From contig JALMGJ010000016.1 of NCBI GenBank assembly GCA_023362775.1, positions 565,001-629,000 of the forward strand: DNA of 64,000 bases, read 5' to 3'. This DNA is from Charina bottae. Taxonomy: Eukaryota; Chordata; Lepidosauria; Squamata; Charinaidae. Position 1 is the first letter of the stretch; every line of letters starts with the position of its first letter. Below, piece by piece: positions 22,187 through 34,217 of the stretch. A program made the position numbers and the translations under genes. The notes beneath the pieces were generated by a model. It was not told the origin of the DNA. It worked only from the letters and a program-made list of their open reading frames with translations, and did no database searches.

Positions 22187-24819
22187 GAGAATATTTTCAA
22201 TTTAATTTGAACAAAGGGACTAATATTCAAACTGTATGGGAAGCCAGTAAAGCATATATGAGGGGTCATTTTATTCAATACAATGCTCAAATGAGGAAGA
22301 AAAAACAAAAAAGAATTCAATTGATTTTAGATGAAATTAAAAGTAAAGAGTTAGATTTGAGAGATAAACCAATGGATGACACTTTGCTCACTCAAATTAA
22401 ATTTCTACAAAAGCAAATATCAATGATATTAACTCAAGAGATAGAGACTCAAATGAAATTTACAAAACAAAAATATTTTGAATATGCAAATAAACCAGGT
22501 AGATGGCTGGCTTATAAATTGAGGAAACAAAGACAAAAGAATTTGATTACTAATATTCAACATGAAGGAAAAACTCTGGTGAATAATATGGACATTCAAA
22601 AAACCTTTCATGACTATTATTCTAAATTATATAAAAAACAAGATGTCAACTTGGATGAGATTGAAGAATATTTGAATAAACAAAAACTAACTGTTCTTAA
22701 TGACCAACAAAGATTGACATTAAATAATGCTATAACAAAAGAAGAATTGATAAAAGCTTTTAAGAAAATTAGTAGTGGAAAAGCTCCTGGACCGGATGGA
22801 TTGTCAGCAGCCTATTATAAATGTTTTGAAGAGGATTTATGTCTACCTTTGCAGAAGACTATGAATTCTATTCTGGAAACAGGAATTATGCCTGAAACTT
22901 GGAAAGAAGCACATATAACATTGATACCCAAAGAACAGCAGGATTTAACATTAACTAAAATTTATAGACCAATATCTTTATTGAATAATGACTATAAGAT
23001 ATTTACAACGATATTAGCAGAAAGAATGAAGAATATACTTAAGGATTTTATTCATCAAGACCAAGCTGGTTTTCTACCCAAGAGGCAAATTCGTGACAAT
23101 GTCCGAAACATAGTAGACGTAATTGAATATTTGGATCAACACTATGATAAACAAGCTGCCTTGATATTTATTGATGCTGAAAAAGCCTTTGACAACTTAA
23201 ATTGGCCTTTTATGTTCAAAGTTTTGGAAAATATGAATTTTGGAGGAAATTTTGTAAAATGGATTAAATCAATATATACTCCACAATTTGCCAAAATAAT
23301 TGTTAATGGAGAATTTAGTAAGCCATGTGAAATACAAAAAGGTACTAGACAAGGCTGTCCATTATCTCCACTTTTGTTGGTATTAGAGGTTTTACTTAGA
23401 GATATTAGACAAGATGATGGCATCCATGGTATTAAAGTTAAAAAAGAAGTTTATAAACTAAGAGCATTTGCTGACAACCTAGTCATTACCTTGGAGAATC
23501 CACTAGAAGGAATTGAAATATTAATACAGAAACTAAAAGACTTTGGGTCGCTAGCAGGGTTCAAAGTGAATTTACTGAAGACAAAAGTTTTGACCAAAAA
23601 TATGGATTACCACCAACAAGAGAAATTGAAAGAAATAACAGGATATTCAATGGAAGAAAAAGTAAAATATTTGGGAGTATATTTAACAACTAAAAATGTT
23701 AAGTTGTTTAAGAATAACTATATTCCACTTTGGATGGATATTAAAAAAGATTTGGAACATTGGGAAAAACTGCAATTATCATTATTAGGTAGAATTTCAG
23801 CAATTAAAATGAATGTTTTGCCAAGAATTTTATATCTTTTTCAAACACTACCTATATTGGCATCAGAAGAACCTTTTAAACAATGGCAGCGAGATATTTC
23901 TAAGTTTATTTGGCAGGGGAAAAAACCAAGAGTAAAATATAAAGTCTTGCAAGACTCTAAGGAAAGAGGAGGACTAGGTCTGCCGGATTTGAAATTATAT
24001 TATGCTGCTTGTTGCTTGGTTTGGATTAAAGAATGGATAGTTTTGAAAAATGAAAAATTATTGAATTTGGAAGGACATGAATTAAGATATGGATGGCATG
24101 GATATTTGTGGTACGATAAAGTTAAAGTTAATGTGGACTTTAAAAACCATTATATTAGAAGATCCTTGTTAAGAATCTGGAATAAATATAAATTAATCTT
24201 ATGTTATAAAAGACCTTTATGGATTTCTACACAAGAAGCATTCTACAGAACAGAAGTAAGAAATAAAAATAAATGGTTAACCTACAAAGATTTTTTAAAG
24301 AAAGAACAAGGACAATATATAATTAAATCAATAGAAGAATTGGTATCAGAGGGATACAGCTTTCAATGGCTTTCATATATGCAGCTTGTAGAGAAATTTA
24401 AATTAGATAAGAAAGACTTTGAATTTGAACAAACCAAATCGGAATTTGAGATACAACTATGTGAGACAGATGATCATCTAATTGCAAAAATGTATAAATT
24501 ATTGTTAAAAGGTGAAATGGTAGAGGAACAAGTTAAAGACTGTATGATTAAATGGGCTAAAAATATTGGCCATAATATTCAAATGCAACAATGGGAAGAT
24601 ATGTGGACCAAAGGGCTAAAATTTACTTTGTGCTATAATTTAAAAGAAAGCTTTTATAAGATGATGTACAGATGGTATATGACCCCACAAAAACTTTCTA
24701 AAATGTATGGAAATGTTTCCAACTTATGTTGGAAATGTAAAAAAAAAAGGGGTCTTTTTACCATATGTGGTGGACATGTGAGATTGCAAAGAAATTTTGG
24801 ACTCAAATACATGCATTGA
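22168..24819 (+). pseudogene. L1 ORF2, reverse transcriptase and C-terminal part
   Basis: This is an 883-codon open frame. Motifs in order: KAPGPDGLSAAYYK, ITLIPKEQQD and YRPISLLN (RT blocks), FLPKRQIRDN, IFIDAEKAFDNLNW (motif A, catalytic Asp kept), KGTRQGCPLSPLL (motif B), and LRAFADNLVI (motif C; the family has F/Y-A-D-D, so the second catalytic Asp is Asn). GAC-AAC after GAC-GAC would be a CpG to CpA change. The C-terminal zinc knuckle begins LCWKCKKK, and then a 10-A run (24739-24748) shifts the frame, so the last ~25 codons here are out-of-frame nonsense. Loss of the YADD Asp should abolish RT activity. Confidence 0.9.
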
Positions 24820-25143
24820 TGCAAAATATATTACAAATTCGAGTTCCATTTAAACCGGAATTTTTTTTACTGGGAATAATTGATGGACAACCTGGGAAGC
24901 AATTTACAAGGATTATGCAATACATGATTACAGCAGCAAGACTTATTTTCACACAAAATTGGAAAAACCAGATATCGCCTACGATACAAGATTGGATGTT
25001 AAAATTGATGGATATGGCAGAGAATGATAAACTGACATGTTTATTAAAAGAAAATCCAAATAATTATTTTCTTAAAGAGTGGAAACCATTAACTGACTAT
25101 CTACAAGATGCGGGAGGGGCAAAGCTTATATGGGGATTTGAAG

Positions 25144-25148
<5 letters not shown>
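24749..25148 (+). pseudogene. L1 ORF2, C-terminal end after frameshift
   Basis: The true continuation is in the next frame: FYHMWWTCEIAKKFW. It supplies the His and Cys that complete the C-x3-C...H-x4-C zinc knuckle begun before 24740. It then runs through ITAARLIFTQNWK and ends ...LIWGFED at the stop 25146-25148. The ATG at 24765 is an internal Met. Confidence 0.88.

Positions 25149-25183
<35 letters not shown>
25149..25183. repeat. (TA)n in L1 3' UTR
   Basis: An uninterrupted TA run directly follows the ORF2 stop. Confidence 0.95.
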
Positions 25184-25185
<2 letters not shown>

Positions 25186-25437
25186 ATAGTAATAGACAAG
25201 AAATATTTTTTAATGTTTTATATAGACCTAGCATGTAAGATAAAATTTTTAAAATACCATGACCAGATACAAATCGGAAGTTGACTAAATTCTATGTTTC
25301 AACTTTATCTTTTTTTCCTTTTTCTTTTACTACACTTTGTTATCTTTTCTTTTTTCTTGCTTTGTATTTCCATTTTTTTTTCTGTTTCAAACTTTTATCT
25401 ATGTAAAATTAAAACCTAATAAAATTTGATAAAAAAA

Positions 25438-25840
25438 ATACTTTCTACATTTATTGGTGACTGGAAACCTCTTATGTACTTTTTGCATAAAAATGAAAAA
25501 AAATGAACTTGTGAATTATGGCTTTGATGATTAGACAGGATAGATTATAGAAAGAAGAATATTATGATGTAACTTTAGAAAGAGAGGTTAAAATATAATT
25601 GTACTTATAACTGTTGTGAAGAATATAGTGGAAGCCACTACTTTGTATCTTTTTTCTTTTCTATTTTTCTTAAACTTTTTTTCTTTTCTTGCACTTTTTG
25701 CTTTCTCTTTGCTTTCTTCCTTTTTCTTTTTTTTTTTCTTCCTTACTTTATATTAGTTTGGATTAGTTTCTAATTTTTTTTTTAAGTTTCAATAAAAATC
25801 ATATAAAACAAAGAAGATCACCATGATGAGATGGTTAAAT
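25438..25840 (+). mobile_element. 3' part of the older L1 split by the younger insertion
   Basis: After the 3' target duplication, a frame reads T-F-I-G-D-W-K-P-L-M-Y-F-L-H, then (after a one-base slip in an A8 run at about 25496-25503) N-E-L-V-N-Y-G-F-D-D-stop. This is the ORF2 C-terminus, continuing the piece at 19101-19140. A pyrimidine-rich 3' UTR and 'CAATAAAAATCATATAAAAC' follow to 25811. The 3' target duplication is AGAAGATCACCATGAT (25812-25827). Confidence 0.85.
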
Positions 25841-28800
25841 GAGGACAAAAAATAGTAGGACTCAGGGGGGGATGTTTTTAGACCACTTTTTGATACAAAT
25901 CAAATTAATTTGAACTTTCTGTTTTCACAGGGACAACAGTATACAAAAATGTCATGGATTTGGAGAAATGTTCACAAAACTGCAGCCATCACTGAAAAAC
26001 TACATAGCACTCCACACATTTTTATCTATTTCTCCCAGTGTACATACATACATTCACTGAATGGAGAAATGTATACAGTAATGGAGAAATGCCATTAAGA
26101 TCAGACAACAATCTCTTCATAGGTGTATCTTGCTATAATATGGAAAAATAAGCACAACTATGGCAAAAGGGTTTTGAAAAGTATAAATAACTAAGCTGAA
26201 ACAAATAGATAAACAAACCATAGTAAAACTATCCATCTTTTTTTATTTACTCTGATATACTAACCGTCTGCTAGGAAATGGTGCTAGTTAACATAGAAAT
26301 ATATGTTACATATATTCATCTCAATAGCACTTGGCATCTAAAATTTACAAGATAGGTTTCCTGCCAAACTGCATAACATCCATCATGTAGCAATTTGAGA
26401 TTACCTAAATAATCCAATTTGTGGAAAAGTGGCTAAGGTGGAACAGCTCAAATCTTATATTTGCTTCAAGAATGGACTGTCACTAGAAAGGGAATCTATT
26501 AATTTCTTTGTAAGGTGAAACAGCACAGATAAGAAAGGCAGGGGCATGAAACATTGGTTAAGGCCTGTAACTAACAACTCAATGCCTCAGGCTAGTCCAT
26601 ATCTGGACAAATATATCCTGAGGTAACAATATGTTTCCACAAAGGACATGTTTTGTCAGGTTTCTAGCTCCTTGTCCTCTGCTTCATGCATTTATGTTTG
26701 GACATGGCCAAGTGGTAATTTTGAGTTTTTAATATTTCTACCTGGAAGCAAAGATTTTGTCAGATGTCTTCCATCTTCCTGACAAGCTCTTCACAGACAA
26801 GGAAGGTCAACCCATCTCCAACTGCTTAGTGTCAGCCCTTAGGGCTACGTTACACAGAAAGTGAATTCAAAATAGTAGTTTGTTTTCTCATGATCCTGAA
26901 ATGTAGGAAGCTCATCCAAATGCACACATGTGCCTTAAAAAATGGATAAAAGGATTTCAATTAATAACAACTAGTGTGTATCAACTATTCTAACACTTCA
27001 TAAAATGCTTTATTTCTTTGATGGCATTTCTCAAGTGCCCTCTTGGAAGCCAAAATGGGAAATTCTTGTTGAAAATTCTATTCACCAATATCCTACAATA
27101 TGGTTTAAATTTCTCGGTAGTTTCTAATAATTTGTCATCGAGTTCCCACTACTGGGACAAGAGGAAAGCTCCTCAAATAAGAGTGCCACATAAAACCACA
27201 AACAAAAAAAACACACTCCAGAATTTAGAATATAATAAATTAACATAGTAAGAAACTAACACTTTTTCACCTCACCGTTATGAATAGTTAAATACATTCA
27301 TGTGAGATTTTAATTATTATGCAAGTACATAATTGCAATAAATACAGAAACAATTTGGAACAATTATATAATACAATTATATCTTTTATATAACTAGGAC
27401 TCTGTTATATTTTATCCGAGTCCTTCAAAAAGTGTAGAACATAACAAACAACATTAAACCCCCATGAAACAGGACACACATTCAGCTCCTACAGCAACAG
27501 TGCAAAACTTTTTCTGGGGCAAGAACTACACTTAGCCATACAGCATAGGCAGACAGCCATATTTAAGCACTAGCTCCCAGTCTAGAAGCTGGTGGAAAAG
27601 TGGGTTGCCATACCTTCTGCTGCCCTGATTGCTGAACCTTGGTCTACCTCAAAGATTAGCCCAGCAAATGAATACAGTACATTTTATGCCTGTGTTTGGC
27701 TATCTGCAATGCCTTTCATTCTACTATGGGGTCCAATTTGAAGTAGAAAAGATACTAGGTGCATTTTTTAAAAAAGCAGCTGAAACTCTTTCCTCATAAG
27801 AGACATAGTAAATTTACTGACGCTGCCAGTAACTTTATTTTATTTGCATATTTTTGTGTGTGTGATGGGAAGTATCAAATATTTTTCTCTTAAAATGTAG
27901 TTTCCATGTGAATCAAAATAACTTTTTTTCCTGAGTGCACCTCTGCAATTTGTACCATAAAGCACTCTTTTTAAAATCTAGAGGCTAGATATCTACCAAT
28001 ACAAAGCTAAAAGGAAGGTTTTACCTGAGTAAGTCTCTCCAAAGGCAAGAGGAAATCACAGGAGCTAATGAAGCCTTCAAGTAATAATTGGAAAACATTT
28101 GCTTCGAATTAGACATCCCTCTAAGTACATAAAGTGCCAAATCATTAGCATCCACTATGAAATAAAGTTTGGATTTTATTAACTCCAGAGCAGGAGTGAC
28201 TTTTATGCTTTTCGTTCTGGACTGTGATTCTTCAGCACCTAAAGTCGATTTCAAACCTAAAGCCTACTCAATTTAATAGAATGAAACCAATTTATACTGA
28301 AAAGGTCATCATTACAGTTTAAAAATCATATTAATAAGGACAATAAAAAATAATTGAACTGCATTCTACTAAATCATATCATTGGTTAAGATTATCCATT
28401 GTTGACTACGCTGGCTGGTGGTAAGTCTCCAGGGTCTCAGGCAAAATTTTATTTCATCTCTGCTTACCTAGTCATGTGAAGAATTGAAGCTATTGCATCT
28501 TCAGTATGTGAATGTTTGCTCTAGCACCTTGGGAAGCCATAAAGCTAGCCATAAAATACAAAGAAGTTTCTTCTCTCAAATTCAGTTGCTTTTTTTGAAG
28601 TTGTTTTTTCCCCCAATCTTACTTTTGTTCTATCCCATTTTCACATCAGTTTGCAGTGGGGAGATTTGATATATATTTTTTCCATGTTCATTTTCCTAAG
28701 ATATGCATCACACAGTAATACTATTTTCTCAGTTGTGAACTGTATCACCAAATTAAGAAAAGTCCATATACAGCCCTTGTGTATATATTTAGGAACTGCA

Positions 28801-28885
28801 CTTTGGGTAAGTTTGCATTAAAATGCAAATGCAATGAATTTCTTCCTCCTCCCTCCTCCCTCCTCCCTCCTAAACTCCTTTAAAA
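25841..28885. other. Unassigned AT-rich sequence
   Basis: This is about 3 kb without a recognised gene or repeat. Open frames are short and not family-like. A (CCTCCCT)n-like tract occurs at about 28845-28872. Confidence 0.45.
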
Positions 28886-29090
28886 TACCTAAGAGGCTAG
28901 GAATATCAGATTACCACTGTGTGGCATATCTATTGTGCAATCATAGAGAAATCTGGGGGAACCCAGATTCAAGTCCCTCTATGCCATGGAAGCTGGGCAA
29001 GACTTTAGGTCACTCACTCTGTCTCAGCCTGACCTCTTTCCCAGGAGAGTTGATGGGAAAAAATAAAGAAGGGAGTAGTATGTAGGCTCC
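28886..29090 (+). mobile_element. MIR-like tRNA-derived SINE
   Basis: A 'GGGGGAACCCAGATTCAAGTCCC' region contains the B box. It is followed by 'CCATGGAAGCTGGGCAAG', 'GGTCACTCACTCTGTCTCAGCCTGACCT' and 'GGGAAAAAATAAA'. This is the core and 3' order of the squamate MIR/CORE-type SINEs at 35670, 36310 and 49055. Ends are decayed. Confidence 0.65.
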
Positions 29091-30850
29091 TTTGAGCTCC
29101 TAGAAGAAGTCAATCTAACCCCAAAACAAAGAAGTAAATGTGTATAGAATTGCATGTTATGTATCTAATAGCTGACCCTTACTTCAGCTCCTACAGCTCA
29201 ATGTATTGCTTGCATTTCTTCAGTTCTGCTTACTTTGTTAGAAACATAAGATGTTATGAGAAGCTTGTCAGGAGGGAGGCATTTTCAGCCTGTGGATCAA
29301 ATTTGGCTATAAGGACTTTGCATCCATCAGGGGTCCTTATTCTCCCAAATATCTTAAACCCTTCATAGGACAGCAATCAATGCAAAGACTGACTTTCCCA
29401 CAAAGCACCCTTCCTTGTGTAAGAGCAGGAATGCCCAACTTCTTCCCTCCCCAGAAAGGATTTTGAAAAGCATCCTAAGGGTCACATTCACAAAATAAGT
29501 GGGTCCAGGACAAGGTAAATTTGAAGTCAACTCATTCATATTTAAATTGAATTAAAATTGAATATAGTTAGCATGCTTAATCTCCAGTCAGTCAGTCATT
29601 TAATGCTATTTTTCCCTTCTGCCACATTAAAAGGTACATTTCGTAAATAGATATATAGATGATAGATAAAAAAGAAGTTCTTCAGGGCCATGTGCAGCTC
29701 ATGGGCTTTACGTTGTATACTTTTTATTGTACTTTTTTTGTAAGAGCAGGGAATGGCTTCTCATGCATGCATTTCTGTAGGCAAGAACATCCTCAGTTCC
29801 CCTTTGTATATGCAGGACAGATTTCAGAAGATGGGCATTGACCCAGGAATGGCACACACCATATATGTGGTAGGCTAGATTCAGTTGCCTTCCCTGAGTT
29901 GAATGAATATTCCTGGGAAGAGCTACTTTACTAGGACACACTTCCCTTCAGACTTTATATGTGCTCATTAAGAAATACATGAAAGGTTTTCATATACAAG
30001 TGTATGCATGGGATTCTCTACACACATTTTTACATGTGTGTAGCTTGTCATCACAAGTGCATCCCTGACCATAGGTGCTCATTCAGAACACTATGATCTG
30101 TAAAAATGACAAAATTGTAAGACCATTTTCTATAGTCATTTTATGATGCCATCATGCCGCATGGAGGGACTATTACCTGTTTTTGTTTGCAACGATTCTG
30201 AGTGCCATAGTGGGAAAAGCTATTATTTGAGAGGCAAGGTCAGAGCTGGGGAGGGTTGTGGGTCTACATGTGCTCCACAGGTCTCAGGATACTCCACTCC
30301 TGTCTATGCCCTTGTTTTCTACACTGGATCCCTGGAAATACAACATACTCTCTCTCATGCACACCCAATATGCACAATACTCTGAATTAGAATTCAGTAC
30401 AAATGCAAATGCAAAGTGCTTTCTTTCCTATGTAGTCAAAATCTTTCCCCTTTCTTTATTAAGATGTCTTCTTTTTCCAGTGTTAGGAGAAGCCACACAG
30501 CCCTAGTTTGCCTTGAGCTAGTCAAAGTGGAGAAAGGCATCCTCTTTGTGCTATTTTAAATAAAGTTATACTGTCAGGAAATGATCGTTCAGAAATGTTT
30601 TCATTTAAAAAGAATAGGTATTTCCTGCCTTGATTAGGGCCTGTTAAGCAATCAGTACTCATTCAAGAGCAATTCTCCTTTAAGATTCTTGTTAAAACTA
30701 AACAGGCTTTTATTTTCCTCCCACTCACCTTTCCATGCTAAATCCCTTCATTACTCAATCACTTACCCTATGATGGAAGAATAATTTATGAATAGATTGT
30801 TTGTCACCGTCAAGAGGCTTACTACAGCACTGGACTTTTCAGCAAAAGTA
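29091..30850. other. Unassigned sequence
   Basis: No gene or named repeat seen. Confidence 0.4.
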
Positions 30851-30851
30851 C

Positions 30852-30898
<47 letters not shown>

Positions 30899-30918
30899 AT
30901 CTATCTATCATCTATCTC
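30852..30918. repeat. (ATCT)n microsatellite
   Basis: About 16 TATC units with two ATCATCT interruptions at the 3' end. Confidence 0.95.
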
Positions 30919-31066
30919 TTCAAAGGGATTAAATATATTTGTTGTATATTTTTTCCCAAGAAAAGCACATGCACTTGACTAAATTTTTTAGAAGGATTAG
31001 TTTATTAATGAACTTATAAGTTAGGTTATTAACTTCACCCTCCTAGTTCCAAGAACATATTTTTAA

Positions 31067-31067
<1 letters not shown>

Positions 31068-31120
<53 letters not shown>
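31068..31120. repeat. (ATT)n microsatellite
   Basis: An uninterrupted TTA run of about 17 units. Confidence 0.95.
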
Positions 31121-31403
31121 GCTTTAAAATAGAACCCATAACACTTTTTCTGCATAAGCCATACTAACATTCAAGATGACATTGGAGGTTGGGATTTGGG
31201 ACTCATAATCATATTTCTCATTTTAAAAGTTGCAGTGATTAGAGAACAGTCTAAAATCCACCTTGCTTTCCATCCTCCTATGCATTTCCAAGTTAATTTT
31301 GCAAGCATACAAAGAATAAAACTGATGGTGATAGAAGGAATGGTGATAGAAGGAGGATTTTGTACTTTATTTAGCTAATAATTATATTCTCTATATTCTA
31401 AAT

Positions 31404-32133
31404 TGTTATTTAATATGGTCCGAACAGTCACTCACGCCCTTGTCATCTCCCGTATAGATTACTGTAATGCGCTCTACATGGGGCTACCCCTGAAGAGTAT
31501 CCGGAAGCTTCAGCTGGTGCAGAATGCTGCGGCGCGAGCAGTTATGGGTGCCATGAGATCAGCACATGTAACACCTCTGCTACGCGAGCTGCATTGGCTA
31601 CCAGTTTGCTTCCGGGTCCAATTCAAGGTGTTGGTGATTACCTTTAAAGCCCTATATGGCATAGGGCCAGGGTACCTGAGGGACTGTCTCGTCCCAATAA
31701 CGTCGGCCCGCCCCACCCGTACATGCAGAGAGGGCATGCTTCGGACCCCCTCAACAAGAGAATTCCATCTAGCGGGGTCCAGGAGACGTGCCTTCTCTGC
31801 GATAGCGCCCGCCTTATGGAATATCTTGCCCCCGGAGGTGAGACTGGCCCCCTCACTCCTGGCCTTCCGGAAGGCCCTTAAGACCTGGCTCTGCCACCGG
31901 GCCTGGGACAACAGAGGTGGCATTGCCTCCTGGGGTTGGCTGGCCCCGTAGTAATACGATCGATACTACGGTCCCCAATCCATCTTGGATTCATGTAATT
32001 TATTATTGGATGTATTTTAGATGATGTTTTTGTATAGTTTTTAAACTTTCAATTGTTGTAACCCGCCCAGAGTCCCTTGCAAAAGAGATGGGCGGGGAAT
32101 AAATTGAAATAATAAATAAATAAATAAATAATA
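31404..32133 (+). mobile_element. CR1/L3 LINE, 5'-truncated, well-preserved C-terminus
   Basis: A 182-codon frame (31403-31951) covers the RT C-terminal region: VRTVTHALVISRIDYCNALYMGLPL, LRELHWLPVCFRVQFKVLVIT, KALYGIGPGYL, RRRAFSAIAPALWNILPPE, ALKTWLCHRAW (each quoted in part). It has no internal stop until the natural one. The 3' tail is 'CCGCCCAGAGTCCC...GATGGGCGGGGAATAAATTG' and (AATA)n at about 32060-32133. This is one of the least damaged CR1 3' ends in the window, truncated at about 31404. Confidence 0.9.
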
Positions 32134-32169
32134 TGTATTTTAATTTATTTATAATTATATATTAATGAT

Positions 32170-32256
32170 TATATTTTGTTGTAAACTGCCCAGAGTCCCC
32201 CTTGGGGGAGTTGAGCAGTGATAAATTTGATTAAATAAATAAATAAAATTAAATAA
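32170..32256 (+). mobile_element. CR1 3' tail fragment
   Basis: 'GTTGTAAACTGCCCAGAGTCC...GGGGGAGTTGAGCAGTG' plus (AAAT)n: a second, older CR1 3' terminus directly behind the 31404-32133 copy. Confidence 0.75.
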
Positions 32257-32345
32257 TATGAATAATCATCAATTCAGTCAGAGAATTCACACAATATGAA
32301 TTGACCTGAGCTGTATCATGTATTACTTGGCTATTCTGTAATTGG

Positions 32346-32815
32346 GCTATTGTTAAATTTTAGCATGAGAAACAAGCCCTATGTTTCTGTGCACTCTTTA
32401 TGCACAAAATAATTAATCCTGTAGCAATGGCACCCGTGAATCAAAAGCAGGCATTACATAATATGTTACTTGGATTCATACGTAATTACACATTATCTAA
32501 TGCAGAGCTTTCCAAACTTTTCATGTTGGTGACACACTTTTTAGACATGCATCATTTCATGACACGCTCTTATAGCAGGGCACAAGGCAGGCACTAGGAC
32601 CTGTGTTGAATCCTGGCAGGGCTCGGAGGCAGCAGCAGCCGTGACACACCCAGACACTGCAGCCGACATGCTAATGTGTCCTGGCACACAGTTTGGAAAG
32701 CTCTGATCTAATGCCTACAGGTGTCATTGCTACAGCTTTAATGATTTTGTGCATAAAGAATGCATAAAAATATAGGGTTGTTTCTAATGCTGACATTTGA
32801 CAATAGCTTGGATTC
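32346..32815. mobile_element. Palindromic (foldback) MITE, split by a hAT MITE
   Basis: The left arm (32346-32440) is the reverse complement of the right arm (32718-32815) at roughly four positions in five, with shared blocks such as 'CTTTATGCACAAAAT', 'CTGTAGCAATG' and 'AGAAACAA'. Inside, 32449-32510 continues as a near-palindrome through 'GCAGGCATTA' / 'TAATGCCTAC'. If the 203-bp hAT MITE and one copy of its 8-bp duplication are removed, the arms meet around 32476-32480 with almost no loop, giving a ~260-bp hairpin. No coding capacity. The superfamily is not identified and no target duplication could be fixed. Confidence 0.7.
32495..32713. mobile_element. hAT-type MITE with perfect 8-bp target duplication
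   Basis: The element spans 32503-32705, with terminal inverted repeats CAGAGCTTTCCAAACTTTT... and ...AGTTTGGAAAGCTCTG. The target duplication is ATCTAATG (32495-32502 and 32706-32713). An 8-bp duplication with an nTCTAnAn-like core and CAG-type ends is typical of hAT transposons. Non-coding, so a host hAT transposase would have moved it. It shares termini and the 'GTGACACAC' subterminal block with 34226-34498. Confidence 0.9.
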
Positions 32816-33075
32816 AGTAATCCTACTTCGGACACATTATGCTAAGACCTAGCTCTCTGGAGAAGGCTGTAATGCTGGAAAAGATAGAAGAAAAGAGAAG
32901 AAGAGGGCAACCAGCAGCAGGGTGGATGGACTCAGTTACAGTGGCATGGGTGCAATGTTGTAAGACCTGAAAGACCAGGTTAGGGACTGATCGTCATGCA
33001 GAAAATCTATCTATGTGGTCGCTAGGAGTTGAAAATGGCACATAATCATCAATCACTAGATGGCACATAATCAAT
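32815..33075 (+). mobile_element. RTE-clade LINE 3' fragment
   Basis: Readable pieces of the RTE ORF2 end: 'CTCTGGAGAAGGCTGTAATG', 'GAAGAGGGCAACCAGCAGC', 'GTGGATGGACTCAGTTACAG', then the 3' end 'TATGTGGTCGCTAGGAGT' and 'GCACATAATCATCAATCA'. The same 3' end pattern occurs on the minus strand at 43472-43560. No intact frame. Confidence 0.65.
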
Positions 33076-34217
33076 AACCAATCAATCAACTTGGATTCAG
33101 GCATAGTTATACAGAGAATACATTAACTTAAAACATTTAGATTTACTTTAATAATTATTGACCTAGGTCCCATTATTTTCACTGGGTCTGAATCAAACCC
33201 TTGTTCAAGGGAAGAACTCATTCTATCCATGGAAAATGTCTTTCTTTCAAAGATACGGAACCTTCGAATCAACCCTCTAAGATGTTTATTTAAAGACCTC
33301 TATCAAAGTTCATGGCATTTTAAAGAGCTTCATGAGCCAAAAGGACAAGCCACTATAAATTTTGTCATGAAAGAAGGTTAAGGATATAGGAGAATAATGT
33401 TTAATGTTTGGTTGTGTTTTTCAAGAGTGGCGGAGAAACAAATTCAGGTTGTATTCTGAATTTTGTATTAAAATCCCTAATTTTAATCAGTTTGCAATGC
33501 AGAAAGAGACATGCAAATTGTACATGAAGAAAAGTTGTTTGGAAAATATATTTAAGGAATAAAGACTATTAAAATTTATTTATTTATTTATCATTTTTTT
33601 TATATAAATAAAATACTTGTAGACTACACACAATCTGGGCTACAAAACTCCAGATGACTATTAAATTACAGAAAACTCTTTGCTGTTATATAGTAGACAT
33701 CCAAAGGGTTGCACCCCACACCTGGTTACCCTAAATATGTATATCAGAGAAATTGGCACAAAAAAAGTCATTTTCATATTTTTAATTAAACTTTTGTTTT
33801 TTTTTTCCTAAATTCATTGATGGGTATGGAAGCCAGCCAAAACAAACTCCACTTTCAAGAAATCAGAAACGGAGAAAAACTGATTTAGACAGGTTCATCT
33901 ATTCTTATTGGGCCCTAAATCCTGGGAAATAATATAATTCTGACTTTCTTTCATCTAGGGAGCCAAGGGATGACAATCATGTTTGCAAGGAAGAGTGACA
34001 GGCCTAAATAAAATTTTATATGGAACACTCCACATGAGATCCATCACTGAATATTCAGCAGGGAATATTAAATTAATTGCAGCTTAATCCCATGGTTGTA
34101 CAATTTAAGGAACAGAAGTAATAACAACAACAACAACAACAACAACAATAATGTCATCAGATACTTATCTACATGGGCATTGTAATTATTATTATTATTA
34201 AAATAACGTAAATCATT
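33076..34217. other. Unassigned AT-rich sequence
   Basis: No gene seen. An (AATA)n-like run lies near 33575-33610 and (AAC)n at 34123-34149. Confidence 0.4.

Larger units (their letters stand above)
19133..25445 (+). mobile_element. Full-length L1 LINE, nested inside an older L1
   Basis: The element spans about 19141-25437 with the direct repeat ATACTTTC on each side (19133-19140, 25438-25445). The duplication is probably longer, AAAAGATACTTTC, with G to A in the 3' copy where it merges into the A tail. Layout: 5' UTR ~1.2 kb whose first 190 bp are GC-rich, ORF1, a short spacer, ORF2 (broken), (TA)n, a pyrimidine-rich 3' UTR, then 'AATAAAATTTGATAAAAAAA'. It belongs to the L1 clade of poly-A-tailed non-LTR retrotransposons and contains everything except an intact ORF2. 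Confidence 0.92.

Noticed and set aside
30852..30918. Regular repeats considered as a CRISPR array
   Set aside because: A 4-bp microsatellite with no spacers, and all evidence points to a vertebrate genome.
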